64,000 nucleotides of DNA from Megalobrama amblycephala (GCF_018812025.1 NC_063049.1:21237409-21301408), one strand, 5' to 3'. Shown: positions 35,766 to 48,581, numbered from the stretch's first letter. The notes: generated by a model not told the origin, from the letters alone. Numbers and translations: made by a program.

Positions 35766-36121
35766 CTGGGAAAAAAGAAAGAGCAAACCATACTCATTTT
35801 CCATGATCTCAGACCCTGTTGCAGGCTCTCCAATAACACACACATACTATATGTGTCCTCTTTTCCTGCTTCATGAAATCATTATACATACTGTATGTCT
35901 AACTGCACAGCGTATTTAATTAAACCTAACCAGTGCTGTTTATATCCAAGCAATACTTTGTGTAAAACTGTGTCACAATTTGTCTCATTTTACAAACAGA
36001 GATTCCCCTCTCACTGTATTTATTTCCAGTTTCATTGTACATAGCAGATTCCTGTTTCACTGTATGTGCACAGATTCCTGTCTCACAGTACATGTGTAAT
36101 AAAGGCCAGCTAGTAAGAGTT

Positions 36122-37052
36122 GTGCAGATAAACCTCCCTTGTTAGCGTGCCCACCTCCCACACCGGAGACCCGGGTTTCGAGGCCCGCACAAAGCGGGGC
36201 GAGTAGGACCTGAGGGGTTATATTGGTGCCGTGACCCGGATGGGAGTGAGGTTTGTAATGGAGGCCAGCTAGTAAAAGCTGTGCAGATAAAGCTCACTCC
36301 CTTGCCTCAAGAGGCACACTAAAAACTGCAGCCTTTAAGGGTTAGTGTCGGTCGCTAGTGCGCCTCTTGAGGCAAGGGAGTAAGGTTAATCTGCACAGCT
36401 CATATTAGCTGGCCTCCGTTACACTCACCCCCCTAAACCTCACTCCCACCACTGTCCTCACTAGTCACGGCACCAGTGTAACCCCTCAGGTCCGACTTGC
36501 CCCGCTCTGTCTGGGCCTCAAACCGTGGTCTCCAGTGTGGGCTGTGGTCTTGGTCTTTAGCCTCCTTGTTAGCATGCCCGCCTCCCACACAAAAGACCCG
36601 GGTTCGAGGCCCGCACGGAGCATGGCGAGTAGGACCTGATGGGTTACATTGGTGCCGTGACCCGGATGTGAGTGAGGTTTAGGGGGTTGAGAGTAACGGA
36701 GGCCAGCTAGTAAAAGCTGTGCAGATAAACCTCACTCCCTTGCCTCAAGAGGCGCACTACAAACTACAGCCTTTAAGGGCTAGCGTCAGTCGCCAGTGTG
36801 CCTCTTGAGGGAAGGGAGTGAGGTTTATCTGCACAGCTTATACTAGTTGGCCTCCCTTACACTCACTCCCACCACTGTCCTCACTAGTCACAGCACCAGT
36901 GTAACCCCTCAGGTCCTACTCGCCCTGCTCTGTGGGGGCCTCGAATCCTGGCTCCGGTCTTTAGCCTCCTTGTTAGCGCACCCACCTCCCACACCGGAGA
37001 CCCGGGTTTGAGGCCCGCACAGAGCATGGCAAGTAGGACCTGAGGGGTTACA
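36122..37052. repeat. array of tRNA-like modules arranged as long palindromes
   Basis: A module with TTGTTAGCG(T/C)(G/A)CCCACC and then GAGACCCGGGTTTGAGGCCC recurs on the plus strand near 36,141, 36,567 and 36,968, and in reverse near 36,530 and 36,945. These fit pol III A and B boxes. Between them lie two long inverted repeats: GGCCAGCTAGTAAAAGCTGT and ACTCCCTTGCCTCAAGAGGC are mirrored across short spacers near 36,335 and 36,770. Arms reach about 150-200 bp. It sits in the nrp2 intron between the linker and MAM exons. No full tRNA cloverleaf is formed. Confidence 0.75.
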
Positions 37053-37745
37053 CATGAATGTTTACAGTCTCACTGTATGTGAAAGACTGCCATTTCACTG
37101 AATGTGCACAGGTTCTTGCCTCACTCTACATGACAGATTCCTGTCTCACTGTACACTGCAGTTTCCAGTTTCATTCTACGTAAGAGACTGTTGTCTGTCT
37201 CACTGTATGTGACAGATTCCTGTTTCACCGTACTGTATGTGCACAGATTTCAGCCTTACAGTATGTGCACAGATTGGCCTTGCTGTTGCTGCTTTATTAA
37301 CATGCAGACACTGACAGTCTCATCTACATGGAGCGCCGTGTCTCAGCATTTAGCGAGCCTCCATCAGCCATCCATCCAAAGGCATGCTGCTATGCTAGTT
37401 ATCATAATGTTAGCGTTCATGCTGCGAGCCTCTACTCATCAACACATAAGTGTGTAGAAATGGAGGGGCGGCAATCTGTTATTAGAGCTCTGGGAAAAGC
37501 AAGGCTGCAATTACACAGCAGAGTACTGTAAATAAAAGTGCATGTGTGATATACTGAAATTGCTTATATAAACATTCGTTAATTAGATATGCTCTACTAG
37601 ATATTCCCATTACATGTCAGCCAAGTACTGAGTCTTTGTAATATTTATTGATCTGACTGTATATATTGATATTCACTCTATACAGCAAGATATGATCTTG
37701 TACACTAGTAATGTATTCTGCAAGTAAGGTGCTCTGTTTGATTAC

Positions 37746-37823
37746 CTGGTGTCCTGTGGGCGGTACTTGTCGCTTCCTGAGGGGAAAGGGTAGGCGTGGC
37801 AGTGTCAGGAATGGTGGTAGATT
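37746..37823 (-). CDS. nrp2: nrp2 exon: Thr/Pro-rich linker between b2 and MAM
   Basis: This 78-nt exon encodes about 25 residues beginning ESTTIPDTATPTLSPQEATS and ending TAHRTP. It is rich in Thr, Ser and Pro, so it is probably flexible and O-glycosylated, and it corresponds to the variable linker between b2 and the MAM domain. The linker is poorly conserved across the family, so the call rests on position, an open phase 1 to phase 1 frame, a TTTTAG acceptor and a GTAAT donor. The long intron before it (37.8-48.6 kb) holds repeats. It appears shorter than the acidic linker in mammals, which is a comparison from general knowledge. Confidence 0.8.
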
Positions 37824-39030
37824 CTAAAAGAAAGTAAAAAAACAGTACATTTTAGAACTAAGCCTGAGACTAAGAAAAATGTGTAAGGCACAATTAATGT
37901 TCTCCAAAGAAGACCATTGTACCAGTGCTGATGAATACGGAAATCTCCCTAACCCAGACCCACACACACACATAGTGTCTGGCAAACACTCCTCAAATAC
38001 GAAATGACAGAATAATCATGCATGATTGCACACAGGCAAGCATGCACACCAGCATCTGTCCCCCCAAAAAGTGGCCACAACCACCAGACACACGTAAACC
38101 AGACTGAGACAATTAAAAATGTGCACATGCACCACATGTGCACATTGTGCGTTTACAATAAGAGGAATATTAGAAAACCACAACTAGAAAAAAATTCTGA
38201 GCATCTGAGAGCTATTTACGGTGGAGAGAGCATATTCTGTAGATGATAGCCCCATCACCACTGCCATTCCACCTCAGACAACTGTAGTTACTGTACCAGT
38301 TACCCACAATGCGTTTAAAAGTGAAACCATTGCTGCCACAGCTATTTTCCATGAGTCACAAGATTTCTAAAGACATTCCCTCCTCTGACTGTCTCTCGCT
38401 CGCTTTCGTTTTTACACAGCAACATAGTTGACTCCTTAAGCTTTATTTCTGTTCTTTCCCTTCACATCTCTCACCTATAAGCGATGTGAGTTTTGGCCAA
38501 AATGACAAGAGAGACGGCAACAAAACTTTCAGTGTCGGTGATTGCAACAGCACTCTTACATGGTTTCTGCGGTGATCATTTGTGATGACAGAAAATGTTA
38601 AATCAGCCGTTGCATCTCTCTTTGTTCCCTGCGGGGGATCAAGCGAATGAAGATTTAGAGACAACGAGGCGTAAATGAGTAATGATTGTCAGCTCTTAAA
38701 GTCATTAATGTCATTACTCTTAACAATTCCCTGCTTAATTGGCAAATACGTGAGTGGCGTAACACTAATCATGTAGACACTTTAGCACAACATGAAAAGG
38801 AGAGGCCTACTGTAATATTAATATGTTATTAATTTCTATAAGCGGGTGCGTACATGAAAGGGATGCACCAGCTGGCTGCTTCTGACATTAAACTCTATTA
38901 ATTTTCTGCCCTTTACAAATGCAATTAACCTCCCAGCAAGTCCTGGATATCTGGGAACTGAGAACTCTCTGTCAGGTAACACACCTTTCATTCTTTAGCT
39001 TCACATACATAAAGTATGACACATTTGTGT

Positions 39031-39300
39031 CCCATCTAATGTACAGTACTGTTTACATGTCTGGGGTCAGTAAGACTGTACGTTTTTGCAAAGAGTTTTT
39101 GATTATGCTTTTTAAGGCTGCATTTATTTGATCAAAAATACATTAGTATTGTGAAATATGACTTTATATCTGTGATGGCAAAGCTGAATTTTCAGCACCA
39201 TTACTCAGTCTTCAGTGTCACATGATCCTTCAAAACATATTTTTTAGGCTTCTTTGATTAACAGAAAGTTCGAAAGAACAGGATTTATTTGAAATTCTTA
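39031..39300. repeat. dispersed repeat family ('CAAAAGTTTGGGG'), copy 2
   Basis: It contains GGGGTCAGTAAGACTGTACG, GGCTGCATTTATTTGATCAA, GGCAAAGCTGAATTTTCAGC and GTGTCACATGATCCTTCAAA, matching the order in copy 1 at 23.3 kb. Confidence 0.7.
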
Positions 39301-41317
39301 GGCACGTCAGTATTTTCCCTCCCAAAAAAGGGTTCTAAGCAGTTATTTATATCTTTTGCTGTTGTGTACTAGTAGGAAATATCAATTCATATTTCCAAAC
39401 AATCCTTTTGCCATTAATTGTAATAATCCAGAAAGATTTTTGAATGCACAATAAGTCTAACAGCCGGTGCTCCACATGGATATCTGATCTCACCATCATC
39501 GAATCCGTCTGTGATTAGTAGTATATATATATATGTATCCATTAAAGGTTTGTTAACAGGGAGGTCAAACAGCCGATATGAGCACAAGTGGTCCATCATA
39601 GTATCACAGGCTCGTTCAACAAGTCTTATCATGTACCTCTCAATTAGCATAATCTTTAACAATATTTAATATTATTTACACATTTTTTTTCTTGGACTAA
39701 CACCCAATATTCCTCTTAACATGATTTCTATTTACCCTATGTGATATATGCTGCTAATTTCTCCCTATACCTGAAGCTCCAGCTATGGATCAGAGCAAGA
39801 CACGGCAATAGATTTCCAATATGCTCTAAAGCTCTACTGATGCAGCCAATTGATCTGGATCCCAGAACTCTCTGGGCGTCGCCTGAGATTTCCTTCACAG
39901 CCTGATAACACATTAAGGCCATGAAATGTTTCCAAGTCTCAAAGACAGACCAGATATTTACAAGCAAGGGCTAGTTTTGGGGTCAGTCCTCCACACCCTG
40001 AAGGATTACCTTGTTTTTAACCTCTGTATTCAGGGCACAGAGCGGAGTTAGCCCTGTTTCCTACCTCATGGGCCCCGCTGAGCCTCGGCAATCTCTGACT
40101 CAGCATTTTCATAGCAAGATGGAAAAAATGTTCAATTACATAGAAAGCCTTGGAGTAAATGTGCCCCTGGCAGGCAGACCGGCCATACTTCAGCGCCTGA
40201 CTGAGATCTTGAGCAGAGACTGCATAACAAGGAAAAACAAAGAATGATTTGCATTTGGGAGACTGTGTGGAGTAACAAACAGAGAACGGGAGTCAGATCG
40301 GATCAGCAACTGTGAAAGTGATCATCAAAAGCTGATGTGAGCGAATTATAACAATGTGTTCAAGTACACAACCACATTAACCGAAATATTAAACATGCTC
40401 CAAACATGCGCACGCACACAAACACTGATGCTTATTCAAAGGCAAACTAATTAAACATTTCCAACTTGAAAGACGAGGCTTTTGGCCTCCAGAATTCAAT
40501 AACAAAGCCGTTTTCCAGCGGCACTGAACTAATTAAAGCTTTTGTCTCTGTGTCTTTTGAACACAGAAAGTAACAGAAGGTTTATCATGTTTATCTCTCA
40601 GCTAGTAAATTCCCCAAATACAAACGCACAGATACACTGAGTTCAGACAGGCCTGTGTGCTTGGCCTCTGATAAGGACTTTCCTCATGAGCGCAGTTAAA
40701 CCAACAAATCATCTCCAGGTGATGAATATCAAATATGCTTCACATGCCTAGAAATATTCAAGCCATAAGTGTTAATATTCACATCAGATGTCCTCAGAGA
40801 ACCTTGCTTCAAAACAACAGCGGCTATTAAAAAAAAAAAAAAAAAAAAACTGGCTTGATAGAGAGTGAATACTTATCACAAACTATTCAAATGTAAGAAT
40901 AATAAACACTTACAAAATAAAGAAGAGTCATCTTCAAAACAGTTTTTAAGGTTATACACTGCATAACTTAATGCTACGGCGAGTTGTTTAGCACCAGATA
41001 ACCAATCTTAAAGCTTGCTTCATTAAATATTAATATGCAGTTGTGTTGCGTTGGTTAATCATGTTAAACAACAATGGAAAACCAATAACTGGAGTGATTA
41101 CAACACAGTATTATATAGAATTATGTTTCATAAGATTTCAAGAGATTAAAAGATTTCAAGATACAAGTTGGTGATGTTATATGAATTCATATATTTGATT
41201 CATATGATTTTTAGAAGAAAAAAAAAATACAAAGCATGAACTAAGTCTGTGGGGCATAAGCAGATCATACAAAAAATGCAAAATATGAATTGTCATGAGA
41301 GTGTGATGGAAAATTCT

Positions 41318-41575
41318 GCCATCATTTGCTCACCCTCATGTCGTTCCAAACCTGCATATCTTTTTATCTCTTATGCAGAACACAAAAGATGATATTCTGA
41401 CAAATTTATATTTTTTTGTCTTTACAATGAAAGTCAAAGGGGTCCAATATTGGACTCCATTGGCTGTCATTGTTTGGACAAGAACAGTTGAAATATTCTT
41501 CAAAATATCTTCATTTGTGTTCTGCAGAAGAAACAAAGTCATACAGGCTTTGGCAGAATTTTCATTCAGTTTCCA
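41318..41575. mobile_element. palindromic MITE-like repeat
   Basis: The left half (CTCACCCTCATGTCGTTCCA, AACCTGCATA, TGCAGAACACAAAAGATGAT) and right half (ATCTTCATTTGTGTTCTGCA, CATACAGGCTTT) are reverse-complementary around a spacer near 41,450. The CATGTCGTTCCAAACCTG end is a motif I know as very common in cyprinid genomes. Confidence 0.65.
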
Positions 41576-42801
41576 GTAGGAGAGCTGTACTGTACACTGG
41601 AAAGACCAAAGTAGGCACGTATTATATAATAATGAGCAGGGAAGACATGTTGTATGGAAAAAGAGGAGGGGAGGAGATTAACCTAAATATTTACACTGGG
41701 AGGATATGAAGAATGACATGTGGGCTTTGTGGGTAAATGCCTGTGTGCAAACATGGGTTGTGTAGGGGGACTACACTAAACAGAAACATGTGGATGAGAA
41801 CTTCAAAGCGCCAATTCAACTAGATGAGGGGAGCTGTCGTCCTTCAGCTCACATGCATCCATCCTGATAGAGAGATCGCAGTGAAAGACGGTGAGGGAGA
41901 CCCTCGGTTTTGGCGAGAGAATGAGGTCGAGCCAGAGAGCAGAGAGAAGTGATTACACTCTCCTTGTCAAAGATGAGAAGAACAGGAAACAATTTTCCAT
42001 CACATCTCCAGCTGCCCAGGCAAGGAACGAAGAGTGGAATGCTGTGTCCTAAACCACACCCACTGTTCCCTTGACGGACGGCCACAGGCCTCTCCCGCAC
42101 ATCTGAGAGTGATCAGTGAGCACTGCACATCCTGAGTTTACGTTCTCTCTTTTTCAGGTGTGTGTCATTCTTGTTTACCCATGTATGTGATGAGTTTACG
42201 CTGTCTTTAAATATGAGTACCATGCGAGAGTAACAGGTTAGAGCAGAACTGAGACTCAAGTGCATTTACGTCAGCTAACTCAACAACAAGTCAGGAAAGT
42301 CAGCTACCTCAAGGGGTAAAGCCCATTGCTACTTCATATCTAAGCAAAAGGCATAAAAGTACAGCTCCTATATATTGAATGGAGAAAGTCTTTCAAGATT
42401 ACATTTCAAACCATACTTTAATTCAAATTATTTTCAATGGAATTACAACAATGGTATAATAAATTTTGCTTCTTAAGCTTAAATTATGCTGTAACAGGCT
42501 GGTTTAAAAAATCTGTCAAGAAGGCTTTTGGCTTTTTTAATTGAAAGGCAGGACTTCCATTTCTAAAGCTGAGTGGAATACTTTATTCAGCACGGATGCA
42601 TTAAATTGATCAAATGTGACAGTAAAGACATTTACAATGTTACAAAAGATTTCTATTTCACATACATTGTTCTTTTGATCTTTTTATTAGTCAAAAAATC
42701 CTAATATATATGTATATATATTTGAGGTCCCACAAAAATGTTTCTTGAGCAGCAAATCAGCATATTAAAATGATTTCTGAAGGATCGTGCCACTAAAGAC
42801 T

Positions 42802-42803
<2 letters not shown>

Positions 42804-42845
<42 letters not shown>
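42804..42845. repeat. (TA)n microsatellite
   Basis: About 20 TA units, followed by short TG and TA pieces and then a long CA run. Confidence 0.95.
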
Positions 42846-42853
<8 letters not shown>

Positions 42854-42867
42854 TTGTGTATATATAG

Positions 42868-42871
<4 letters not shown>

Positions 42872-42956
<85 letters not shown>
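42872..42956. repeat. (CA)n microsatellite
   Basis: About 42 uninterrupted CA units abutting the MITE at 42,957. Confidence 0.95.
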
Positions 42957-42960
<4 letters not shown>

Positions 42961-43310
42961 CAAACCAAAAATTATTCAGACACTAGATATAATTTTTTAT
43001 TATTTTTTTTTACTAGTGGGTGCAGGACACTATAGTTCATTTATGTAAGTGAGGATAGCAAAATAAAGTAAACTGTGACATATTATACCCAAAAATTCTT
43101 CATACAGTTGATAAAAATTTGGGACCAAAAATTATTCAGACATTGACCTGACTATGTTTTGCTTAAGTGTTATCTGACATAATTAAGATTAATGTTTTCT
43201 GACACAGTTTGAGATCTTGTCATATTTTATTACCATTTTTAAACTATAGTGAATAAACTGTAATAATGAATGAAATGTTCAAGGTGTCTGAATCAATTTT
43301 GGTTTGACTG
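42957..43310. mobile_element. 354-bp Tc1-type MITE
   Basis: It begins CAGTCAAACCAAAAATTATT and ends with the near reverse complement AATTTTGGTTTGACTG, followed by TA. The CAGT...ACTG ends and TA fit a Tc1/mariner-derived MITE. The left TA is masked by the adjoining CA run. Confidence 0.65.
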
Positions 43311-44948
43311 TAATAAATATTATTACAATTTAAAATAAGGGTTTTCTTTTTTAAAATTATACATATATAAAATATTAAAAAAAAATTTTTTAAAGTTTAA
43401 ATTGTAGTAATATTTCACTATATTACTGTTTTTCATCAAATAAATGTAGTCTTGGTGAGAATAAGAGAAAAAAAATACTGACCCTTCATTTCTAACCCTT
43501 CACTTGCCATTTTAAATCACATTTTGTCACCTTGGAATTATAAGGTTCTCTCAGACATTTTTGTCAAAATTGAGTTATTCACATATTCTTATTCTCTGAC
43601 AAATTATTTACATTATGTTGGGACTTTTTATTTAGAAAACAAAAAGGTTTTATCTACAAAGGAGTATGGAATGCAAAAACTTTGAAGCTCAATATCTCAA
43701 GGTGGCGATTTTTGATGCATTTGTACTCATTCTTTTTATACATATATGCTGATATATGCTAAGGCAGTTGATCAACTGACCTTCAGTCAATGTAGCCATC
43801 TCATTCACAGGTGTTGTTTAAAACCCCTACAGTCTGCTGTGAACTGCAGTAACCCTGTTCTCCTGAATCTCAGCACCTTCGCTCACACTGTGTGGGAGAG
43901 AAGTCTAGGCTAGCCTAGTCTCAAGGGTTGGACACTGTGTTGAAGTTGTCTCCCTGCAGCTTCTTAAATTTTGAGACGCACTGCACCCAGCAGAGGTCAC
44001 TGTCCTCACTCTTTCTACCTCTCTCACTCCCGGGGAGATAGGAACCTTTGGCTTGATGTTGAGTCCAGTAATGAATAATAGACAAGGGTGCCTGATTGAA
44101 ATATCTAAAGTCCCTCTGTGTCTTTCACGGTCTTGCTCACACAAGGTCTGTCTGCCACGCCTCTGTTTATTTATTCATCAATTCATTATTTCTCTCCTCG
44201 TGTCCCTCACTCCAAATTTCCTTCCTCTGGGAGAGTGATGGGATTTGGGGACAAAATTGTAGCTTAGCCACAGCTCAGAATAACTCCAGGAATGTATGAC
44301 CTTGGTTTGTATGAGTTTGTACAGTATACAGAAGTAGTATGATATATGTAATATTATATAATGTAATACATTTGTAATGTATAGTTATCATCAAATAAAC
44401 CCTGTCAGGGTGATCAGAACTTTACATTATCCTGCTAATGACAAAACTCCTTAACAAAAAAATGGACAGTAATATTGATTTAAGCCTAAATATTTTAGCA
44501 TGTGAGAAGAAAAAGACTGTGGTATGAGAGAAACTGGTTGCTGGGGACAAAGGTCAATTATACAGCTATGTAGTACTTGACCACAGAATGCCACAATCGA
44601 CCAATCAGAATCAAGTATTCCAGAGCGCCATGTAATAATAAATTCTAAAAATCTCTCTTTATATGAAATTAAATGTGTGCATTTGTGTGTTCAGTCAGTA
44701 GATGACTATGAACGTGGTGGCAGATGTGTGTGATTGGCGTAAACATCTCTGTGCAGTGAAGTGAGACTGATGTAGCCCTGTGAATATTTAACGTGTCTCT
44801 CTCTCCGCAAATCCCAACGGCCCCTCAAAATCAGAACAACAGCAGCCCCGGCCCCTGCGTCACTCACCCTCGCACCACAGCTGCAAACAACCACAATTTA
44901 CAAAAATACAGTTTGCTTTAGAGCGCCGAATTAGGAGAATCTCACTCA

Positions 44949-45470
44949 AACCTTAGGTCTGTATGTTTTTTGTTGTCAGACGGCTCCTTTGAGGACCGGT
45001 ACTGGTAGTGATCACGGTTGATGTGCTTAACAGATGGTAGGAAACGAAACAGCGATAATAATGGGCGTACGGACGGAAATGAAGAAAGTTCTAAAGGAAA
45101 ATACACACAAATCAAAATCACATGTAAGTATATATAACACTGATGTAGCTGAGGGTGGTGTGTTCATTATTTTCACTTAAAACGGATAATTCTGACTGTA
45201 AAATCTGACTGGATGAGTCATACTAAAGTTGCTGCCAGTAGCCAATGAATACTGTGAACGCACATCATTTGCATATGAAGTTGCTACAGGCAATGTAAAC
45301 AGCCTACAGCTAGGCTAATGAACTTTATTACTCAGCGGATGAATTGTTTATCGTGATTACTATTAATCTGCTTTGTGACATGTCCAAAGTCATAGTGTAA
45401 AAAATGTAAAAACAAATAAAGAAACAAAACAAAACCCAAAACAACACAACACAAAACATAAAACAACACC
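44949..45470. repeat. intronic tandem duplication, copy A
   Basis: Two blocks match copy B in order: TTAGGTCTGTATGTTTTTTG near 44,953 and TTCTGACTGTAAAATCTG near 45,190 through CAGCCTACAGCTAG to CATAGTGTAAAAAATG near 45,395. It lacks about 800 bp present in copy B between these blocks. Confidence 0.75.
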
Positions 45471-45474
45471 TAAA

Positions 45475-47290
45475 GGGGTCATGAACTGCATTGTTTTATA
45501 ATGTTTTTACATCAAACATTTTCATAATTTAGAAATCAAAGGCATTTTTCCTACCCTGATTTTAGCCCTCTGATTTGAACGCTCTGTTTTAAGGGGTGTG
45601 TCTGCTGTGAGACTTCAGTGTAAACACCCATTGCTGTGATTGGCTAACATATTTACATTTAAAATAGCTAAGTATTACTCTCAAAAACCTTTAGCACATT
45701 TTTATTATTTTAGCTTTCAAGGTTAACTAATCGTGTAAAGTGTTGATATTGATTATACTGATATTGTGACATGAAAGGTTGCAGTGATGAACATTGTAGC
45801 CAATCACAGACATGCTGTTGATTGCATAAAAGCAGTGATCTTGTCATTGCAACTCAATTTTTAACTCTAACGAATGCTTTCATCATAACTAACACGATCT
45901 AACTAAGAGATTCGTTGAATAAAACAAGAGTTTTGGCGCGAGTCCAAAACTCAGTCACTGATAAACTCGCGCTGTTTGATTGACAGCTCCAGTGATTGCA
46001 AAGGGAGCGTTGCTTTCTATATATAATTTAATCACCGTTTAAATAACAGATTATTTTCATCCTACAAAGATAAACAACGTGAAGTTGACCGTTTTGTCAC
46101 TGGTTTTACTTACTGTCACATAGACAAAGAACATCTGACTGTTCATGAATCATTACAAATCAGATCAGGCATTAGAATGAACACAGTTACTTACATGTTG
46201 TTGCATTACTGTCGAATTCATATCGTAAAAGTGTGTTTGCAAAGCCTGCGCCAAAATGCGATTGATTTACCAAAGAATCCATAGTGATATGTACCAAATA
46301 CAAATAAATAATGCTCAACTGAGACATTCACACTGTGAAAATAAATAACCATATTCCTAGCATTAGGATCCTTTGAAAGGTAGTTATTTTTAGTCCTATA
46401 TCGCTCTTCTCTCCTGAGTCTCCTCATCATCTCACTAACACACCAGTGGGCGGGGCTAATGTTGCAATGATGAAGTAGGCGTTGATTTCTTCTGTGAAGG
46501 CCATGTTTTACCTATCTATGACCAGTGTTGGGGGTAACGCATTACAAGTAACTTGAGTTACGTAATCAGATTACTTTTTCAAGTAACTAGTAAAGTAACG
46601 CATTACTTTTTCAATTTACAACAAAATATCTAAGTTACTTTTTCAAATAAGTAACGCAAGTTACTTTTTCACATTTATTGACTGACATGTTGTCCCCATG
46701 TTGAGAGGAATACAGTGCAGAGATATTGTGTGCGCTGTGTAAGCAATGATGGTTATTGTAGTTCTAGACTAAATGTGAACATGCATTTACTCATCTCACT
46801 TGCACGAAATCATTCAGTATTCCTCAAAATGAATAAAAACAGGTGTAAATATGCTTTTCCTTCAGCCTAAGGCTTATTGATTTCACTTTTGGCGTGAAAG
46901 GGCCTTTTTGCCAAAAATAGAACTTTTTTGTTGTTATTAAAAAACAAACAAACAAGCAAGCCCAGCCCCGGTGAGAAAAAGTAACGCAAAAGTAAAGTAA
47001 CGCATTACTTTTCATAAAAAGTAACAAAGTAACGCAATTAGTTACTTTTTTAGGGAGTAACGCAATATTGTAATGCATTACTTTTAAAAGTAACTTTCCC
47101 CAACACTGTCTATGACATAGATAGGCACATTCCGGGATGATTCGTTCGCTGGGCCTGGTGTCAATAAAAGCTTTTATTGGACTAACAAGGAAGTTTTCAG
47201 TTCTGAAACTTACAGGATATTCTTATAATACGATGACCTCTTATATATCAAAGGCTCAGGAAAAAGTTGATTTCTCAATTCATGACCCCT
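45475..47290. mobile_element. 1.8-kb element with AGGGGTCATGAA ends
   Basis: AGGGGTCATGAA at the left is mirrored by TTCATGACCCCT at the right. Flanks are CTAA and TTAA, compatible with a TTAA target duplication with one later change. A 586-bp hAT-like element is inserted inside, so the original length was about 1.22 kb. No transposase ORF was found. Confidence 0.7.
46523..47108. mobile_element. 586-bp hAT-like MITE nested in the AGGGGTCA element
   Basis: It starts CAGTGTTGGGGGTAACGCAT and ends TTTCCCCAACACTG. The 8-bp TCTATGAC occurs on both sides (46,515-46,522 and 47,109-47,116), an exact hAT-type target duplication. The interior repeats GTAACGCATTACTTTT in both orientations. It carries no transposase. 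Confidence 0.85.
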
Positions 47291-47293
47291 TTA

Positions 47294-48575
47294 AACCGTA
47301 GGTCTGTATGTTTTTTGTTGTCAAACAACTCCTTTGAGTGCCAGTACTAGTATGGATGACTGCGGATGTGCTGGACAGATGGTAGGAAACGAAACAACCA
47401 TAATGTTGTGTGTAAGGGGCGGAAACACAAAAATACGAAAGGAAAATACACAAAATTCAAAGTCACATGCAAGTGTATATAACGCAAAAGTGTGTTTGTG
47501 TATCTCAGGATCTGTATGTGATTAGATTTACAGTGGAGATTAGGAACTTGGGCTGTAGTTTCAACAGTGAGTGGGGTAGATTGAGCCCCCTGTGTCTCGA
47601 ACATCTGGTGCGCAGTTGTGCGCTGCGGAGCCTCACCGCACTGTCATCGCATTCCCTCACGCAAACATAACCGTGTGTACACAAACACAATCGGCCGTCA
47701 GTCCATTTTTCGTCACTCATTAACTCACTGGCTTTGATCCCTGCCTTATTTCTTTCATCCGCTTTGATTATCGTCTCTTTCTCTCTCTTGATCTTTCGCT
47801 CTCATTCATTTATGGTCCACAGGCTCCGCAAACCTCTGCCAGTATCGCACCATGCGCCGCCGATGACACATGAAGCTTTCATCCCGGATCTCATCTTCTG
47901 CCTGCAAAGTGCCACCAACTAACCCTGAGCCAGCACCGGCTCTCTGTCTGACTTTTCATCATGCCTTCTTCCTCCTGCAGTCTTGCCATGCTAATAAACC
48001 TGGGCACTCAGCCCTGAGGCTTCCCCTGGCCTCCACCCACATCGTCCTTTCTAGCAACTCCTCTAATGCTCCTTTGCCCCCGGCGCTCCTGCAGACACAG
48101 AGCCATGAAGACAGCCCGTCGATTACTGCCCCTCGGCCTGCCGCTTTATAAAGCCCAGGCCAGGTCCAGAGGGAGCAGTCGTGTGTCCTTTTGGCTGATC
48201 GTCATGCTGTGACAGGTAAAAGATTCAGGAGGAGGAGATATGAAGGACATCGGGGACAGAGAGCAACGATGGAAGTGACAGAGTGGCTGTTTCTTTCTAC
48301 TGCTGTAGCTGGGGCTAAAACTGATAGTTCTGACTGTAAAAATCTGGTGGATGAATGACATTGAAGTTGCTGCCAATAACCAATAAATACACACACCTGT
48401 GACCGCATATCATTTGCATTATTTATTAACGTGAAGTTGCTACAGGTAATGTAAACAGCCTACAGCTAGAGCTAAAGAACTTTATTACTCAGCAGATGAA
48501 TAGTTTATTGTGATTCTTATTATTCTGCTTTGTGTCATGTCAAAAGTCATAGTGTAAAGAATGTAAAAACACAGG
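47294..48575. repeat. intronic tandem duplication, copy B (next to an exon)
   Basis: It repeats copy A, beginning ACCGTAGGTCTGTATG and ending GTAAAAACA six bases before the donor of the b2-end exon. It holds a longer central part (about 47,500-48,310) that copy A lacks. Given its position at the splice site, copy B is likely the original. Confidence 0.75.
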
Positions 48576-48581
48576 TCTTAC

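Larger units (their letters stand above)
42540..43470. repeat. dispersed repeat copy 3, reversed and split by insertions
   Basis: The outer parts (42,540-42,803 and 43,311-43,470) are the reversed 'CAAAAGTTTGGGG' family: GATGCATTAAATTGATCAAA, GAGCAGCAAATCAGCATATT, then AAATAAATGTAGTCTTGGTG. Between them lie a TA microsatellite, a CA microsatellite and a small Tc1-type MITE, which arrived later. Confidence 0.65.

Noticed and set aside
36141..36195. Functional tRNA gene
   Set aside because: A- and B-box motifs are present, but the acceptor and anticodon stems do not form a proper cloverleaf, and the module recurs in both orientations within a palindromic repeat.
42701..43048. Frames of alternating Cys-Val or His-Thr residues
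   Set aside because: They are translations of TG/CA and TA microsatellites, not proteins.
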